Source of the DNA: Rhodococcus wratislaviensis
Lineage (GTDB): Bacteria; Actinomycetota; Actinomycetes; Mycobacteriales; Mycobacteriaceae
Length of the DNA: 64,000 nucleotides
Direction of reading: 5' to 3'
NCBI RefSeq assembly: GCF_900455735.1
Contig: NZ_UAUI01000003.1
Location: 141,337-205,336, forward strand
A program made the position numbers and the translations under genes. Of the stretch, positions 27,789 to 37,097 are shown one piece after another; the first letter of the stretch is position 1, and every line of letters begins with the position of its first letter. Under the pieces are notes generated by a model. It searched no databases and was not told where the DNA came from. It saw only the letters and a list, made by a program, of their open reading frames with translations.

Positions 27789-29609
27789 GTGGTTGCTGGG
27801 GGTCGACTCGAGAGAGTTCGAGGAGTGCGGGGCCGAAGGCGTGGGAACGGTGCGGCAGTGACCGCGCTCCTGCTCGCAGTGTCGACGGCGATGCTCACGT
27901 CGTGCACCGCCGATCCGCCCCCGCCGGTCGAGAGCACCGACAGCCCCAAGCCGACAGTGTCGCCGACCGAGAAGCAGCCCGTCGTCGTGGCCATCGACGA
28001 CGTGGGCAGCGGATTCAACCCGCACCTCCTGTCGGACCAGTCGCCGGCGAATTCCGCGGTCAGCGCACTCGTGCTGCCGAGCCCGTTCCGGCCGGTGCCC
28101 GATCCCGCCCGCCCGGGCGGAAGCAACTGGATTCCCGACTCCTCACTCGTGATCTCCGCGGACGTCACGTCGCAGGAGCCGTTCACCGTCACGTACCAGC
28201 TGCGGAACGAGGCACAGTGGTCCGACGGTGCGCCCATCGCCGCCGAGGACTTCCGTTACCTGTGGCAGCAGATGATCAGTGCCCCCGGCGTGGTCGACCC
28301 CGCCGGTTACGAACTGATCGAGGACGTCAGGTCGTCCGGTGGCGGGAAGACGGTCAGCGTCGTGATGAAGGCCGCCTATCCGGCGTGGCGTGAACTCTTC
28401 ACCGACCTGCTGCCGTCACATCTCATCAAGGATTCTCCCGGTGGCTTCGCGACCGGACTGTCCGAGAACATCCCGGTGTCCGGCGGGCACTTCCACATCA
28501 AGTCGATCGACCGCGGACGCGACGAGATCCTGCTCGAACGCAACGACCGGTTCTGGGACAAGCCGGCAACTCCCGACCAGATCCTGATGCGCCGCGACGG
28601 CACGCCGTCGCAGCTCGCCGACTCGATGCGCAACAACGACACCCAGATCGTCCAGATTCACGGGGGCACAGCCACTTCCGCCCAGCTCGCGGCGATCCCC
28701 ACGGTGCGGACCGGTGCGTCGTTCCAGCCGCGCGGACTCGACCTCACACTGAACGGCCGGGTTCCCGAACTCGCGGACGTCCGGGTGCGGAAGAGCCTGC
28801 TGGAGCTGCTGGACACCGAACTGCTCGCCGTCGTCGGCGCCGGCAGCGAGGCGGCGGCGGTCCCGGCACGCTCGCAGGTCTACGCCCCCTCCGATCCCGG
28901 TTACACCGCCACCGCCCCCGCGCGGCCGAGCCGCGAACAGGTGCTGGCGCAGCTGGCCGAATACGGATACGTCGCCGAAACACCCACGGACACCGTCGTT
29001 CCCGCAGGCGCGGCCCCGTCGACCCGGCTCGTCCGCGCCGGCGTCCCGCTGACGCTCGTCATCGGGACACCCGAGGGTGACGACACCGCGAGTGCGGTCG
29101 CCAACACGGCAGCCGACCAGTTGCGCGGCGCCGGCGTCGACGCCACCGTGACGTCCCTGCCCGCCGAGGAGCTGTACGGGGAGTCGCTGAGCAAGGGCGA
29201 CATCGGAGCAGTCGTCGGATGGTCGCGCGCCGGGTCCGACCCCGCCACGGCGCTCGCGTCCCGTCACAGCTGTCCGCCCGCAGTGGTCGCGGCAACTCAG
29301 CAGAACACCGAAACCACCGGCCCGGAACGTGATGCGGTCTCGGAAGCCGAGGCCCCGTCGAACCTGTCGGGAGTCTGCGACCCCACCCTGCAGCCGTCCA
29401 TCGACGCCGCGCTGCGTGGGGTCGGCGATGTGCCGCAGGCTCTCGCCGACGCCGACCGCAAACTCTGGGATCTGGCTGCGGTGCTGCCGATCATGCAGGA
29501 CCGCACGCTGGTCGCGGCGGGACCGGGTGTCGACGGGGTGTCGCTGTCGGGCGCCGTGCCGGTCGGAATATTCAGTGACGCAGCGGACTGGAGCAGGATC
29601 AAGGAATGA
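27789..29609 (+). CDS. lpqW: LpqW-like lipoprotein (substrate-binding-protein family 5)
   Basis: A lipoprotein of about 606 residues. The signal peptide ends in the lipobox L-T-S-C39 ([14 protein letters not shown]), then a Pro/Ser/Thr-rich linker and a solute-binding family 5 fold ([48 protein letters not shown]). In mycobacteria LpqW steers lipomannan/lipoarabinomannan synthesis rather than transport; no permease genes are nearby here either. GTG 27789 has GAGGAAAGG 7 bases upstream and is preferred to GTG 27744, which abuts the terminator. Its stop overlaps mshB (ATGA). Confidence 0.85.
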   Translation: MVAGGRLERVRGVRGRRRGNGAAVTALLLAVSTAMLTSCTADPPPPVESTDSPKPTVSPTEKQPVVVAIDDVGSGFNPHLLSDQSPANSAVSALVLPSPFRPVPDPARPGGSNWIPDSSLVISADVTSQEPFTVTYQLRNEAQWSDGAPIAAEDFRYLWQQMISAPGVVDPAGYELIEDVRSSGGGKTVSVVMKAAYPAWRELFTDLLPSHLIKDSPGGFATGLSENIPVSGGHFHIKSIDRGRDEILLERNDRFWDKPATPDQILMRRDGTPSQLADSMRNNDTQIVQIHGGTATSAQLAAIPTVRTGASFQPRGLDLTLNGRVPELADVRVRKSLLELLDTELLAVVGAGSEAAAVPARSQVYAPSDPGYTATAPARPSREQVLAQLAEYGYVAETPTDTVVPAGAAPSTRLVRAGVPLTLVIGTPEGDDTASAVANTAADQLRGAGVDATVTSLPAEELYGESLSKGDIGAVVGWSRAGSDPATALASRHSCPPAVVAATQQNTETTGPERDAVSEAEAPSNLSGVCDPTLQPSIDAALRGVGDVPQALADADRKLWDLAAVLPIMQDRTLVAAGPGVDGVSLSGAVPVGIFSDAADWSRIKE

Positions 29610-30484
29610 GTGAGCGGCGACTTCTGCTGGTCCATGCCCATCCCGACGACGAGACCCTCACCACCGGCGGCACCATCGCGCGCTACGCCGCCGAGGGTGC
29701 CGACGTTCACGTCCTGACGTGCACGCTCGGCGAGGAAGGCGAGGTGATCGGCGAGGAGTGGGCGCAGCTGGTCGCCGACGCCGCGGATCAGCTCGGTGGG
29801 TTCCGGATCGGCGAGCTGACGTCCGCGCTGTCGTGTCTCGGTGCGGGAAGGCCGCGGTTCCTCCTGGGGGCGGGGCACTTCCGTGATTCCGGCATGGCGG
29901 GCACGGCGTCGGCGGCCGATCCGCGCGCCTTCGTCAACGCAGACCTCGACTCCGTGACGGCTGCGATGGTGGCGGTCATCCGGGAACTGCGGCCGCACGT
30001 CGTGGTCACCTACGACCCCGACGGCGGGTACGGGCACCCCGACCACATCCAGGTGCACACGATCACCACCGCGGCCGTCGAGGCGGCGGGTTCGGCGCGG
30101 TACCCGGACCGCGGCGAACCGTGGGACGTCGCGAAGCTGTACTGGACGGTGACCGAGGCGAGCGCGCTCGAGTCGGGAATCCGCCGAATCGGCGACATCC
30201 CCGACGGCTGGCGGCTGCCGGAGCCCGGCGAATTGCCGAGCGTCCCGGACACCGATGTGACGACGGTGATCGACGTGCGGGGCGTGCTCGACGCGAAGAC
30301 GAAAGCGCTGTCGGCGCACGCCACCCAGGTGACGGTGGCGCCGAGCGGTACCGAGTACGCGCTCTCCAACGACATCGCGCAGCCGATCCTGGCGGAGGAG
30401 CATTTCGTGCTGGTCCGCGGCGCCGCCGGGGATCGGGACGCCGACGGCAGGGAGCGGGACCTCTTCGCCGGCATCGGTCACTGA
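29606..30484 (+). CDS. mshB: GlcNAc-inositol deacetylase of mycothiol synthesis
   Basis: A 292-residue zinc deacetylase that removes acetate from GlcNAc-Ins, the second enzyme step of mycothiol synthesis. The metal-binding motif A-H12-P-D-D15-E is followed by GGYGHPDH with H144 and H147; D15 is the catalytic base in the family. The C-terminal region ([35 protein letters not shown]) distinguishes MshB from the mycothiol amidase Mca. Translationally coupled to lpqW. Confidence 0.93.
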   Translation: MSERRLLLVHAHPDDETLTTGGTIARYAAEGADVHVLTCTLGEEGEVIGEEWAQLVADAADQLGGFRIGELTSALSCLGAGRPRFLLGAGHFRDSGMAGTASAADPRAFVNADLDSVTAAMVAVIRELRPHVVVTYDPDGGYGHPDHIQVHTITTAAVEAAGSARYPDRGEPWDVAKLYWTVTEASALESGIRRIGDIPDGWRLPEPGELPSVPDTDVTTVIDVRGVLDAKTKALSAHATQVTVAPSGTEYALSNDIAQPILAEEHFVLVRGAAGDRDADGRERDLFAGIGH

Positions 30485-30583
30485 CCGCAGGTATCTGTGA
30501 CGAGGGTTGCGTATTACACTGTGGCCCACGTCACGCAGCGGCCCCGGTCGAGTCCGTGTGACACCCGTCAGGAGAGGCGATAG

Positions 30584-30742
30584 ATGTACAACTGGGATGT
30601 TCAGAACGCCATCGTCGCGTTCGTCGATACGCTCCGGCCGTCGTGGCCGGCCCAGCACGACCTGTACTTCGGTGTGCTGTACGGATTCGCCGACATGCAG
30701 AGCCATTTGCTGACCCTGCTGGGCTACCCGCCCGTCGCCTGA
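30584..30742 (+). CDS. Small protein of unknown function (52 aa)
   Basis: ATG with GGAGAGG 6 bases upstream. The peptide begins MYNWDVQNAIVAFVDTLRPS and continues with YFGVLYGFADMQSHLLTLLGY before ending PPVA. It is amphipathic with many aromatic residues and no clear membrane helix or signal. It lies between mshB and the membrane protein gene, 14 bases before the latter, so probably co-transcribed. No family recognised. Confidence 0.5.
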   Translation: MYNWDVQNAIVAFVDTLRPSWPAQHDLYFGVLYGFADMQSHLLTLLGYPPVA

Positions 30743-30756
30743 TCCACTATTGACAC

Positions 30757-31185
30757 ATGACCGTCGGCACCGCAGCGAAACCCGGGCACCTCGATGTTCT
30801 GGGGAGGGTCACCCTCGCGCTGCTGGTGTTCGACGGTTTTCTGTGCGCCGTCCTCTCGGTGCTCTTCCTGCCGGCCTACCTCGGCGCCACACCGTTTCCG
30901 ATCAGCATCCTCGCCGCCGCGGTCGCGAACCTGGCGCTGGTGATCGCTGCCCGGTCGACGACCGGCCGGGTGGGGACGGGAGTGCTGCCGCTCGCGGGGT
31001 GGGGGTTCGGTTTCCTGCTCTGCATGTTCGGCGGTCCGGGCGGCGACGTGCTCCTGCTCGCGTCCGTCTGGACCCTCCTGCTCCTGTTCGGCTCCCTTGT
31101 CCCGGCGGCGGTCTACCTGTGGAAAGTCAGCGCGAAGGCGGCCTTCGGACCTGTTTCGCCGTCGGTGGGCGAGGGTACGCGGTAG
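30757..31185 (+). CDS. Four-helix integral membrane protein (Rv1171-like)
   Basis: A 142-residue membrane protein with four predicted helices (LALLVFDGFLCAVLSVLFL; ISILAAAVANLALVIAA; TGVLPLAGWGFGFLLCMFG; LLLASVWTLLLLFGSLVPAAVYLW) and short loops. The C-terminus is cytoplasmic and hydrophilic. A small membrane gene also follows mshB in M. tuberculosis (Rv1171), so this is a conserved neighbour without assigned function. ATG start; no motif suggests enzyme activity. Confidence 0.65.
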   Translation: MTVGTAAKPGHLDVLGRVTLALLVFDGFLCAVLSVLFLPAYLGATPFPISILAAAVANLALVIAARSTTGRVGTGVLPLAGWGFGFLLCMFGGPGGDVLLLASVWTLLLLFGSLVPAAVYLWKVSAKAAFGPVSPSVGEGTR

Positions 31186-31189
31186 CCAC

Positions 31190-31202
31190 CAGCAGCCTGC
31201 TG
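31190..31202. promoter_or_regulatory. Short palindrome before katA
   Basis: CAGCAG-C-CTGCTG is a 13-bp perfect dyad immediately ahead of the GAAGGAG ribosome site of katA. It might be a repressor site or a small hairpin affecting translation. Too short for confidence. Confidence 0.2.
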
Positions 31203-31215
31203 AAGGAGCATCGCG

Positions 31216-32733
31216 ATGGCAGATCAGAACTTCACGACCGACGACGCCGGCATCCCGGTATCGAGTGACGAACATTCGCTCACCATCGGGACGGACGGGC
31301 CCATCCTCCTCCAGGATCACTACCTGATCGAGAAGATGGCGCAGTTCAACCGCGAACGCGTTGCGGAGCGGCAACCGCACGCGAAGGGAGGCGGGGCGTT
31401 CGGACGGTTCGAAGTCACCGAGGACGTCTCCGCCTACACGAAAGCCGACCTCTTCCAGCCCGGAAAGAAAACGGATCTGCTGATCAGGTTCTCATCCGTG
31501 GCCGGTGAGCGCGGTAGCCCCGACACGTGGCGCGACCCACGCGGATTCGCGGTCAAGTTCTACACCGACCAGGGCAACTACGACATGGTCGGGAACAACA
31601 CGCCCGTCTTCTTCATGCGCGACCCGATGAAGTTCCAGGACTTCATCCGGTCGCAGAAGCGGCGTGCCGACAACAACCTCCGCGACCACGACATGCAGTG
31701 GGACTTCTGGACGTTGTCCCCGGAGTCGGCTCACCAGGTCACGTGGCTCATGGGCGACCGCGGCATCCCGCGCACCTGGCGGCACATGAACGGGTACTCC
31801 AGCCACACATACATGTGGGTGAACGCCGCGGGCGACAAGTTCTGGGTGAAGTACCACTTCAAGACCGACCAGGGCATCGAGTTCTTCACGCAGCACGAGG
31901 GCGACCAGATGGCGTCCATGGACACCGACTACCACACGCGAGACCTGTGGGAGCACATCGAGGGCGGCCAGTACCCGAGCTGGACCTTGAACATGCAGAT
32001 CATGCCGTTCGAGGATGCCGACGACTACCGGTTCAACCCGTTCGACCTCACCAAGGTGTGGCCGCACAGCGACTACCCGCTGATCCCCGTCGGCAGGATG
32101 ACACTCGACCGCAACCCCACCGACTACCACTGTGAGATCGAGCAGGCCGCGTTCGAGCCCAGCAACCTGGTCCCCGGCATCGGCCCGAGCCCGGACAAGA
32201 TGCTCATCGGCCGGCTGTTCTCCTACCCGGACGCCCACCGTTACCGGATCGGAGCGAATTACAAGGAGCTGCCCGTCAACAGGCCGCACGTGCCCGTCCG
32301 CTCGTACTCGAAGGACGGCAACATGCGCCACCACAACCCCGGGGATCCGGTCTACGTGCCGAATTCCAAGGGCGGCCCGCACGCCGACCCGTCGCAGGTG
32401 GGGGAGACCGCCACCTGGTACAGCGCCGGCGACATGGTCCGCTCGCCCTACGCGCTCCACAGGGACGACGACGACTGGGGTCAGGCCGGGACGATGGTCC
32501 GGGAAGTGCTCGACGACGCCGCCCGTGACCGCCTGGTGGACAACATCGTCGGCCATCTGCTGAACGGCGTCAGCGAACCCGTCCTGGCGAAGGCGTTCGA
32601 GTACTGGCGCAACGTCGACAAGACCCTCGGCGATCGGATCGCCGACGGGGTCGGGAAGAAACAGTCGGAGACCGACCCGAAGGCGGGCGAACAGGCCAAT
32701 GCGGCGCGCAGCAGCGCGCAGGCGAAGGCCTAA
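31216..32733 (+). CDS. katA: Monofunctional haem catalase
   Basis: A 505-residue small-subunit catalase that dismutates hydrogen peroxide. The catalytic His is H55 in [13 protein letters not shown] and the catalytic Asn is N127 in [13 protein letters not shown]. The proximal haem ligand is Y337 in [14 protein letters not shown]. The C-terminus ends in a short Ala/Gln-rich tail without the domain of large catalases. Only 30 bases separate it from the preceding membrane gene, so a promoter may lie inside that gene. Its TAA overlaps the stop of the convergent gene. Confidence 0.95.
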   Translation: MADQNFTTDDAGIPVSSDEHSLTIGTDGPILLQDHYLIEKMAQFNRERVAERQPHAKGGGAFGRFEVTEDVSAYTKADLFQPGKKTDLLIRFSSVAGERGSPDTWRDPRGFAVKFYTDQGNYDMVGNNTPVFFMRDPMKFQDFIRSQKRRADNNLRDHDMQWDFWTLSPESAHQVTWLMGDRGIPRTWRHMNGYSSHTYMWVNAAGDKFWVKYHFKTDQGIEFFTQHEGDQMASMDTDYHTRDLWEHIEGGQYPSWTLNMQIMPFEDADDYRFNPFDLTKVWPHSDYPLIPVGRMTLDRNPTDYHCEIEQAAFEPSNLVPGIGPSPDKMLIGRLFSYPDAHRYRIGANYKELPVNRPHVPVRSYSKDGNMRHHNPGDPVYVPNSKGGPHADPSQVGETATWYSAGDMVRSPYALHRDDDDWGQAGTMVREVLDDAARDRLVDNIVGHLLNGVSEPVLAKAFEYWRNVDKTLGDRIADGVGKKQSETDPKAGEQANAARSSAQAKA

Positions 32734-33107
32734 CGCTCGAACGCCACCGGGTGCCGAGGCTGGTACAGCATCATCTCGCCCGCCCCGGGAATCTTCAGGG
32801 ACGTGGTGAGGCCGTACCCGTCGTCGCGGATTCCGCGGGTGAACTCGGCGCCCTTGGCTTCGAGTTCCGCGACGGTCGACTCGATGTCGTCGCACATCAG
32901 GGAGATTTCGTGGTGCGGCCGAGTCGACCACGGCTCACCGCCCCGCTCGTCCGAGGTGGGGTGCACACCCATCTCGGACGGTCCGGTGCGGAAAATCAGC
33001 CAGCCGCCGCCGGCGTCGACGTGTGACCAGCCGAGCACGTCGCGGAAGAAGTCGCGGGCCGCCTCGGCGTCGTCGGCGTAGACCAGTGTGTGCACAGCGG
33101 TGATCAT
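32730..33107 (-). CDS. VOC/glyoxalase-family protein
   Basis: A 125-residue protein of the vicinal-oxygen-chelate fold: two beta-alpha-beta-beta-beta units, [26 protein letters not shown] and [22 protein letters not shown]. Metal-ligand candidates are H6, H66/H67 and the Glu in AGEMMLYQP. Relatives include glyoxalases, dioxygenases and resistance proteins; the substrate is not evident. The gene is convergent with katA and the two stop codons overlap by 3 bases (32730-32733). Confidence 0.75.
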   Translation of the reverse strand: MITAVHTLVYADDAEAARDFFRDVLGWSHVDAGGGWLIFRTGPSEMGVHPTSDERGGEPWSTRPHHEISLMCDDIESTVAELEAKGAEFTRGIRDDGYGLTTSLKIPGAGEMMLYQPRHPVAFER

Positions 33108-33146
33108 GTGGGCAGCTTAGTTTCATTCGTCCGTCACACTGGGGGA

Positions 33147-33980
33147 ATGTCGAATGACGAACTGTCCGGACTGACCATCGCCGTCACCGCCGAACGCCGG
33201 GCCGCCGAGTTCATCACCCTGCTCGAACGGCACGGGGCCGCCATCGTCCACACACCGGCGATCCACGTGCTGCCGCTCGTCGACGACTCCGATCTTCGGT
33301 CCCGTACCGCCGACATCATCGCGTCGCCGCCGGACCTCCTCGTCGTCAGCACCGCCGTCGGGTTCCGGGGGTGGCTGGACGCGGCGCGGGCCTGGGACGA
33401 GGAGGACGCACTGCTCGCCGCCCTGCGGTCGGCGCGGATCATCACCCGCGGTCCCAAGGCGAAGGGCGCCGTCCGCGGCGCCGGCCTGCGCGAGGAGTGG
33501 TCGCCGGAGACGGAATCGTCCGAGGAGGTGCACGAACACCTCGTCGCGGAGGGTGTGCGTGGTTTGCGCGTCGCCGTCCAGTTGCACGGCACCATCACCG
33601 AATGGGAACCGATGACCGACCTCAGCGTCTCCCTCGCCGGCGCCGGGGCCGAGACCACGGCCGTGTCGGTGTACCGGTGGATCAGACCTGAGAACCAGCA
33701 GCCGCTGCTGACACTGCTGGATCAGATCATCCGAGCCGAGGTCGACGCCGTCACCTTCACCAGCGCGCCCGCCGTGTCGTCCCTCCTCAGCACCGCGAAG
33801 GACACCGACCGAGTGGAGGCCCTCCTGCACGCGTTCCACGGTCCGGTCGCACCCGTCTGCGTCGGCTCGGTGACGGCCTCGCCCCTCACCGCCCTCGGCG
33901 TCGACACCATGCAGCCCGCCCGCCCGCGGCTGGGCAGCATGGCCAAATACATCATCGAGGAACTCCCGAACCGGCGGTAG
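33147..33980 (+). CDS. Uroporphyrinogen-III synthase (HemD)-like protein
   Basis: A 277-residue protein with the two-lobed HemD fold: GLTIAVTAERRAAEFITLLERHGA, LLVVSTAVGFRGWL, RIITRGPKAKGAVRGAGL, and VDAVTFTSAPAVSSLLSTA with VCVGSVTASPLTALG. In Mycobacteriales this subfamily is often fused to a C-terminal winged-helix domain near nitrogen-assimilation genes; here the protein stops after KYIIEELPNRR without that domain. No other haem gene is nearby, so it is more likely a divergent member than the main HemD. ATG 33147, likely leaderless or with a weak GGGGG site. Confidence 0.7.
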   Translation: MSNDELSGLTIAVTAERRAAEFITLLERHGAAIVHTPAIHVLPLVDDSDLRSRTADIIASPPDLLVVSTAVGFRGWLDAARAWDEEDALLAALRSARIITRGPKAKGAVRGAGLREEWSPETESSEEVHEHLVAEGVRGLRVAVQLHGTITEWEPMTDLSVSLAGAGAETTAVSVYRWIRPENQQPLLTLLDQIIRAEVDAVTFTSAPAVSSLLSTAKDTDRVEALLHAFHGPVAPVCVGSVTASPLTALGVDTMQPARPRLGSMAKYIIEELPNRR

Positions 33981-34035
33981 CCGGACGAACGGGACGGTCG
34001 TTGCGTCAGATCGAACGGGCGTCCCGTTCGTCCGG
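33981..34035. terminator. Bidirectional terminator between convergent genes
   Basis: A perfect 15-bp stem: CCGGACGAACGGGAC (33981-33995) pairs with GTCCCGTTCGTCCGG (34021-34035) around a 25-base loop. It starts immediately after the stop of the HemD-like gene and ends 10 bases from the stop of the uracil-DNA glycosylase gene on the other strand. Confidence 0.8.
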
Positions 34036-34045
34036 GGTGGGGGAA

Positions 34046-34759
34046 TCACCCGATCAGCCCGGCGACATGGGCGGCGTCGGACAGCACCGACTCGAGCATG
34101 GCGGGGGTGAGCCGGCCGGTGAAGGTGTTCTGCTGGCTGACGTGGTAACAGCCGAACAGGTGCAGGGGACGGTCGGCGCCGGGGAGTTCGACGTGCGCGC
34201 CGTGCCCGAACTTGGGTCGAGGCCGGGGGACGGCCCAGCCGGCGTCGTCGAGGACGGGGAGCAGCGACTGCCAGCCGAATCCGCCGAGCACGATCACCGA
34301 CCGCAGGTGGGGTCGCAGGATGCGCAGTTCGGCGTCGAGCCAGTGGCGGCAGGTGTCGCGTTCGCCGGGGGTGGGTTTGTTCGCGGGCGGCGCGCAGTGC
34401 ACCGGGGACGTGATGCGGACGCCGAACAGTTCGAGGCCGTCGCCGATGTGGGTGGCGGTGGGCTGGCTCGCGAGTCCCACGGCGTGGAGTGCGGCGTAGA
34501 GGAAATCGCCGCTGCGGTCGCCGGTGAACATGCGCCCGGTGCGGTTCGCGCCGTGGGCGGCGGGGGCGAGACCGACGATCAGCAGGGACGCATCAGGTGG
34601 ACCGAACCCGGGAACCGGACGGCCCCAATAGGTTTCGTCGCGGAACGACGCGCGCTTCTCGCGTGCGACCGTCTCCCGCCACTCGACGAGGCGGGGGCAG
34701 GCTCGGCATTCGATCAGCTGGGCGTCGAGACCGGCGATGTCGGTCAGCGCCGCGCCCAC
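34046..34759 (-). CDS. udgB: Family 5 uracil-DNA glycosylase
   Basis: A 237-residue DNA-repair enzyme that removes uracil and other deaminated bases. The family-5 (UdgB) motif GLAPAAHGANRTGRMFTGDRSG is clear: it has the Ala/His version of motif A lacking the usual catalytic Asp/Asn. HVSQQNTFTGRLT is motif B. Cysteines in ECRACPRL and further on (SPVHCAPP, ERDTCRHW) are the expected [4Fe-4S] ligands. GTG 34759; the first 16 bases overlap the end of the upstream PH-domain gene, so the two are likely co-translated. Confidence 0.88.
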   Translation of the reverse strand: MGAALTDIAGLDAQLIECRACPRLVEWRETVAREKRASFRDETYWGRPVPGFGPPDASLLIVGLAPAAHGANRTGRMFTGDRSGDFLYAALHAVGLASQPTATHIGDGLELFGVRITSPVHCAPPANKPTPGERDTCRHWLDAELRILRPHLRSVIVLGGFGWQSLLPVLDDAGWAVPRPRPKFGHGAHVELPGADRPLHLFGCYHVSQQNTFTGRLTPAMLESVLSDAAHVAGLIG

Positions 34760-36285
34760 ACGTCACCTCCGCCGGGTGTCACCGACTCGACGAGCGACCA
34801 CGCCCGATCGGCGGGCAGGTCGATCACCAGGTATTTTCCGGTGCCCGCGGGAGTGGCGGCGATGACGGTCGCCACCCCGGCCCGCCGTTGGAAGAACGTC
34901 TGACGGACGGTCCACCCGATGATCCCGTCGGCTTCGAGACTGTCCCGGGCGCGGTCGAGGGAGCCGCTGCGGGTGATCAGCCACCCCGGCAGCACCGCAT
35001 GGCCGAGGCCGCGGTACCGGTCCCAGGCCAGCACCACGCCGCCGACGGCGAGCGCGACGATCGCGGCCCACGCGGCCCAGAACACGGGCCGATCGAGGAT
35101 CACGAAGACCAGGGCGACGGCGAGCGCGATCTCGGCGGGGATCAGGGCCCGCGTGTAACGCCGTCGCTGGGCGACCGGCCCGTGCGGGGTGAGCGGCACC
35201 GCGGCCTGACGGTGGTCGCCGATGACGGTGGCCATCACCCGCTCCGCTTCCGCGTGCGGAGCCTGGGGGAGCAGGAGTGAGGACTCCCGCCTCTCGGCGC
35301 TGACGCCGGTCATGACGGCATCCAGTCGGGCGCCGCCCGCGAGCCGGAGGAGGAGCGGCTCCTTGAGGGTCGTCCCGCGCAGGCGGGCGCGATCCAGGGT
35401 GGTCTGGCGGGTCTTCAGCAGACCGTGGCTGACGTGCAGGGTGCGGCCGTTGTCCGTCAGCGTCATGTTGCCGTACGTCAGGAGGTACCGGATGCAGGCC
35501 AGCGCGCTGGCGGCGATCAGGAGGACGACGATCCCGACGACGACCGCGATGGCGATCCCGATGCGCTCGGCCGATTCGATGCCCTCGGCCACCGTCGACG
35601 AGCGGGCGATCTTCGCGCCGATTCCGTACTGGAACGCGAGACCGACGATCGCCGCGATGGTCACCACGCCGGTCACCGAGAACGGGGCGTAGCGGACCCA
35701 GGCCGGTGTCCAGTGGCCGATCTCGGTGACCGCGGGCTCCTGCGTGACAGCGGTCTGCTCGACGTCGGTGGGGGGCCGGCGGGCGAGCAGTGCGGCCCGC
35801 AGGTCGGGAACCAGCCCGGTGGAGAGGGCGTTGAGTTCGAACTTCGCCGCGTCGGGTTTGGAACCCACTTGCTGCCCGGTGCCGATCCGCACGATCGACA
35901 GTCCGAGCAGGCGATGCAGGACCCCCGCCTCCACGTCGACGGATCGGATGCGGTTGCGTGGTACCGACAGCAGGCGTTTGCGGAACAGGCCCTGCCGCAG
36001 TTGCACGTGGACCGGGCCGATTCGGTAGCTCGTCGTGAACCACCGCGAGATGCCGAACACCACGAACGCGACGAGGGCGACGAGACTCCACACATGGTTG
36101 CCGCTCTGGGTGCCGATCACCAGCGAAATCAGCAACACGGGCAGAAGTTTGACGATCTCGTTGACAGGGTGGACGAGGAGCATCCGGCGGTCCAGGCGCA
36201 ACCAGGGCTGTTCCTCCTCGGCGGCGACCGCGGCCTCGCCGTGCGCGATGGGGGGAGCGATTCCCGGTTCCGGTGCCGCACTCAT
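34744..36285 (-). CDS. Membrane protein with repeated bacterial PH (bPH2) domains
   Basis: A 513-residue membrane protein of the YdbS/YdbT type. The N-terminal segment has two helices (VNEIVKLLPVLLISLVIG and VWSLVALVAFVVFGI) followed by a bPH2 domain (SYRIGPVHVQLRQGLFRKRLLSVPRNRIRSVDVEAG). The pattern recurs in the middle (TYGNMTLTDNGRTLHVSHGLLKTRQTTLDRARL) and near the C-terminus (LPGWLITRSGSLDRARDSLEADGIIGWTV), each after paired helices. Function is not established; such pairs are thought to act in envelope stress or lipid sensing. ATGA overlap with the smaller PH gene upstream. Confidence 0.8.
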   Translation of the reverse strand: MSAAPEPGIAPPIAHGEAAVAAEEEQPWLRLDRRMLLVHPVNEIVKLLPVLLISLVIGTQSGNHVWSLVALVAFVVFGISRWFTTSYRIGPVHVQLRQGLFRKRLLSVPRNRIRSVDVEAGVLHRLLGLSIVRIGTGQQVGSKPDAAKFELNALSTGLVPDLRAALLARRPPTDVEQTAVTQEPAVTEIGHWTPAWVRYAPFSVTGVVTIAAIVGLAFQYGIGAKIARSSTVAEGIESAERIGIAIAVVVGIVVLLIAASALACIRYLLTYGNMTLTDNGRTLHVSHGLLKTRQTTLDRARLRGTTLKEPLLLRLAGGARLDAVMTGVSAERRESSLLLPQAPHAEAERVMATVIGDHRQAAVPLTPHGPVAQRRRYTRALIPAEIALAVALVFVILDRPVFWAAWAAIVALAVGGVVLAWDRYRGLGHAVLPGWLITRSGSLDRARDSLEADGIIGWTVRQTFFQRRAGVATVIAATPAGTGKYLVIDLPADRAWSLVESVTPGGGDVWARR

Positions 36286-36782
36286 GTGGCGTCACCGACA
36301 TTGGTGCCCGCGATCTCGGTGAGCCGCGCGACGGTGCGGTCGGCGGTGTCCTGATCGAGCGCGGAGATCTTGACGGCACCGGCGGACGACGCCGTGGTGA
36401 CGGTGACGGTCGCCAGCCCCAGCATCCGGTCGATGGGCCCGCGTTCGGTGTCGACGGTCTGGATGCGGGAGATGGGCGCGATGCGTCGTTCCTGGGTGAA
36501 CCAGCCGCTGCGGGTGTAGACCGCGGTGTCGCTGATCTCCCAGCGGTGCACCCGGTACCGCCACAGCGGGACGACGGCGACGTGGAGGATCGCGAGCACG
36601 ATTGTTACCGCGAGGACCGTGACGTGCACCCACACGGGCCACCAGTGGAAGACGAGAGCGACGGCTTGCACGACGAAGAGCGGAAGCCAGAGGAGGGCGG
36701 CGTTGATCGCCCACAGTTGCTTGGCCTTGGGGCTCGGACGCCACAGCGGGTCTGCCATCGTGACGGTGGTGGGCACACTCAT
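36282..36782 (-). CDS. Small bPH2-domain membrane protein
   Basis: A 166-residue YdbS-like partner of the downstream gene: two helices (ALLWLPLFVVQAVALVFHW; VHVTVLAVTIVLAILHVAVV) then one bPH2 domain (YRVHRWEISDTAVYTRSGWFTQERRIAPISRIQTVDTERG, DRMLGLATVTVTTASS). ATG 36782 has GTGGGGG upstream; the longer open frame to 37085 is antisense to other genes. The YdbS/YdbT-type gene pair overlaps by 4 bases. Confidence 0.8.
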   Translation of the reverse strand: MSVPTTVTMADPLWRPSPKAKQLWAINAALLWLPLFVVQAVALVFHWWPVWVHVTVLAVTIVLAILHVAVVPLWRYRVHRWEISDTAVYTRSGWFTQERRIAPISRIQTVDTERGPIDRMLGLATVTVTTASSAGAVKISALDQDTADRTVARLTEIAGTNVGDAT

Positions 36783-36865
36783 GCCCCCACTTTGGCCGTG
36801 CCCCGGCATTCTGTCGAGAACCGACCTATCGTGGGAGAACCCCCCGAAGTGAAAGGAGCGCAGAC

Positions 36866-37051
36866 ATGACGTCATTCGATGCGGCCGATTCTCCGGAGGT
36901 TCCCGAGGCAGACCGGCTGGAGCAAGAACTCGCCGTGGACGACGACAGTTCCGACGAGGTCGAAGAAGTGTCGTCGCTGGAGGTGAACGAGGCGGACGTG
37001 GCCGAACAGAGCCGGGCGGTCCCGGTCGACGAGGACTACCCCCGCGGGTAG
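36866..37051 (+). CDS. Small acidic protein with internal duplication
   Basis: A 61-residue, highly acidic protein with a good ribosome site (AAAGGAG, 8 bases upstream). Two similar segments, [10 protein letters not shown] (residues 13-22) and [10 protein letters not shown] (41-50), suggest an internal duplication around an Asp/Ser run. Probably disordered. Similar short acidic SPEVPEAD proteins occur in actinobacteria, but I do not know a function. It precedes fbiC on the same strand. Confidence 0.6.
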   Translation: MTSFDAADSPEVPEADRLEQELAVDDDSSDEVEEVSSLEVNEADVAEQSRAVPVDEDYPRG

Positions 37052-37097
37052 CGATCCGCACGGCTTGCGGGAGTCTGGGTGGCACCGGTTGTCATCG

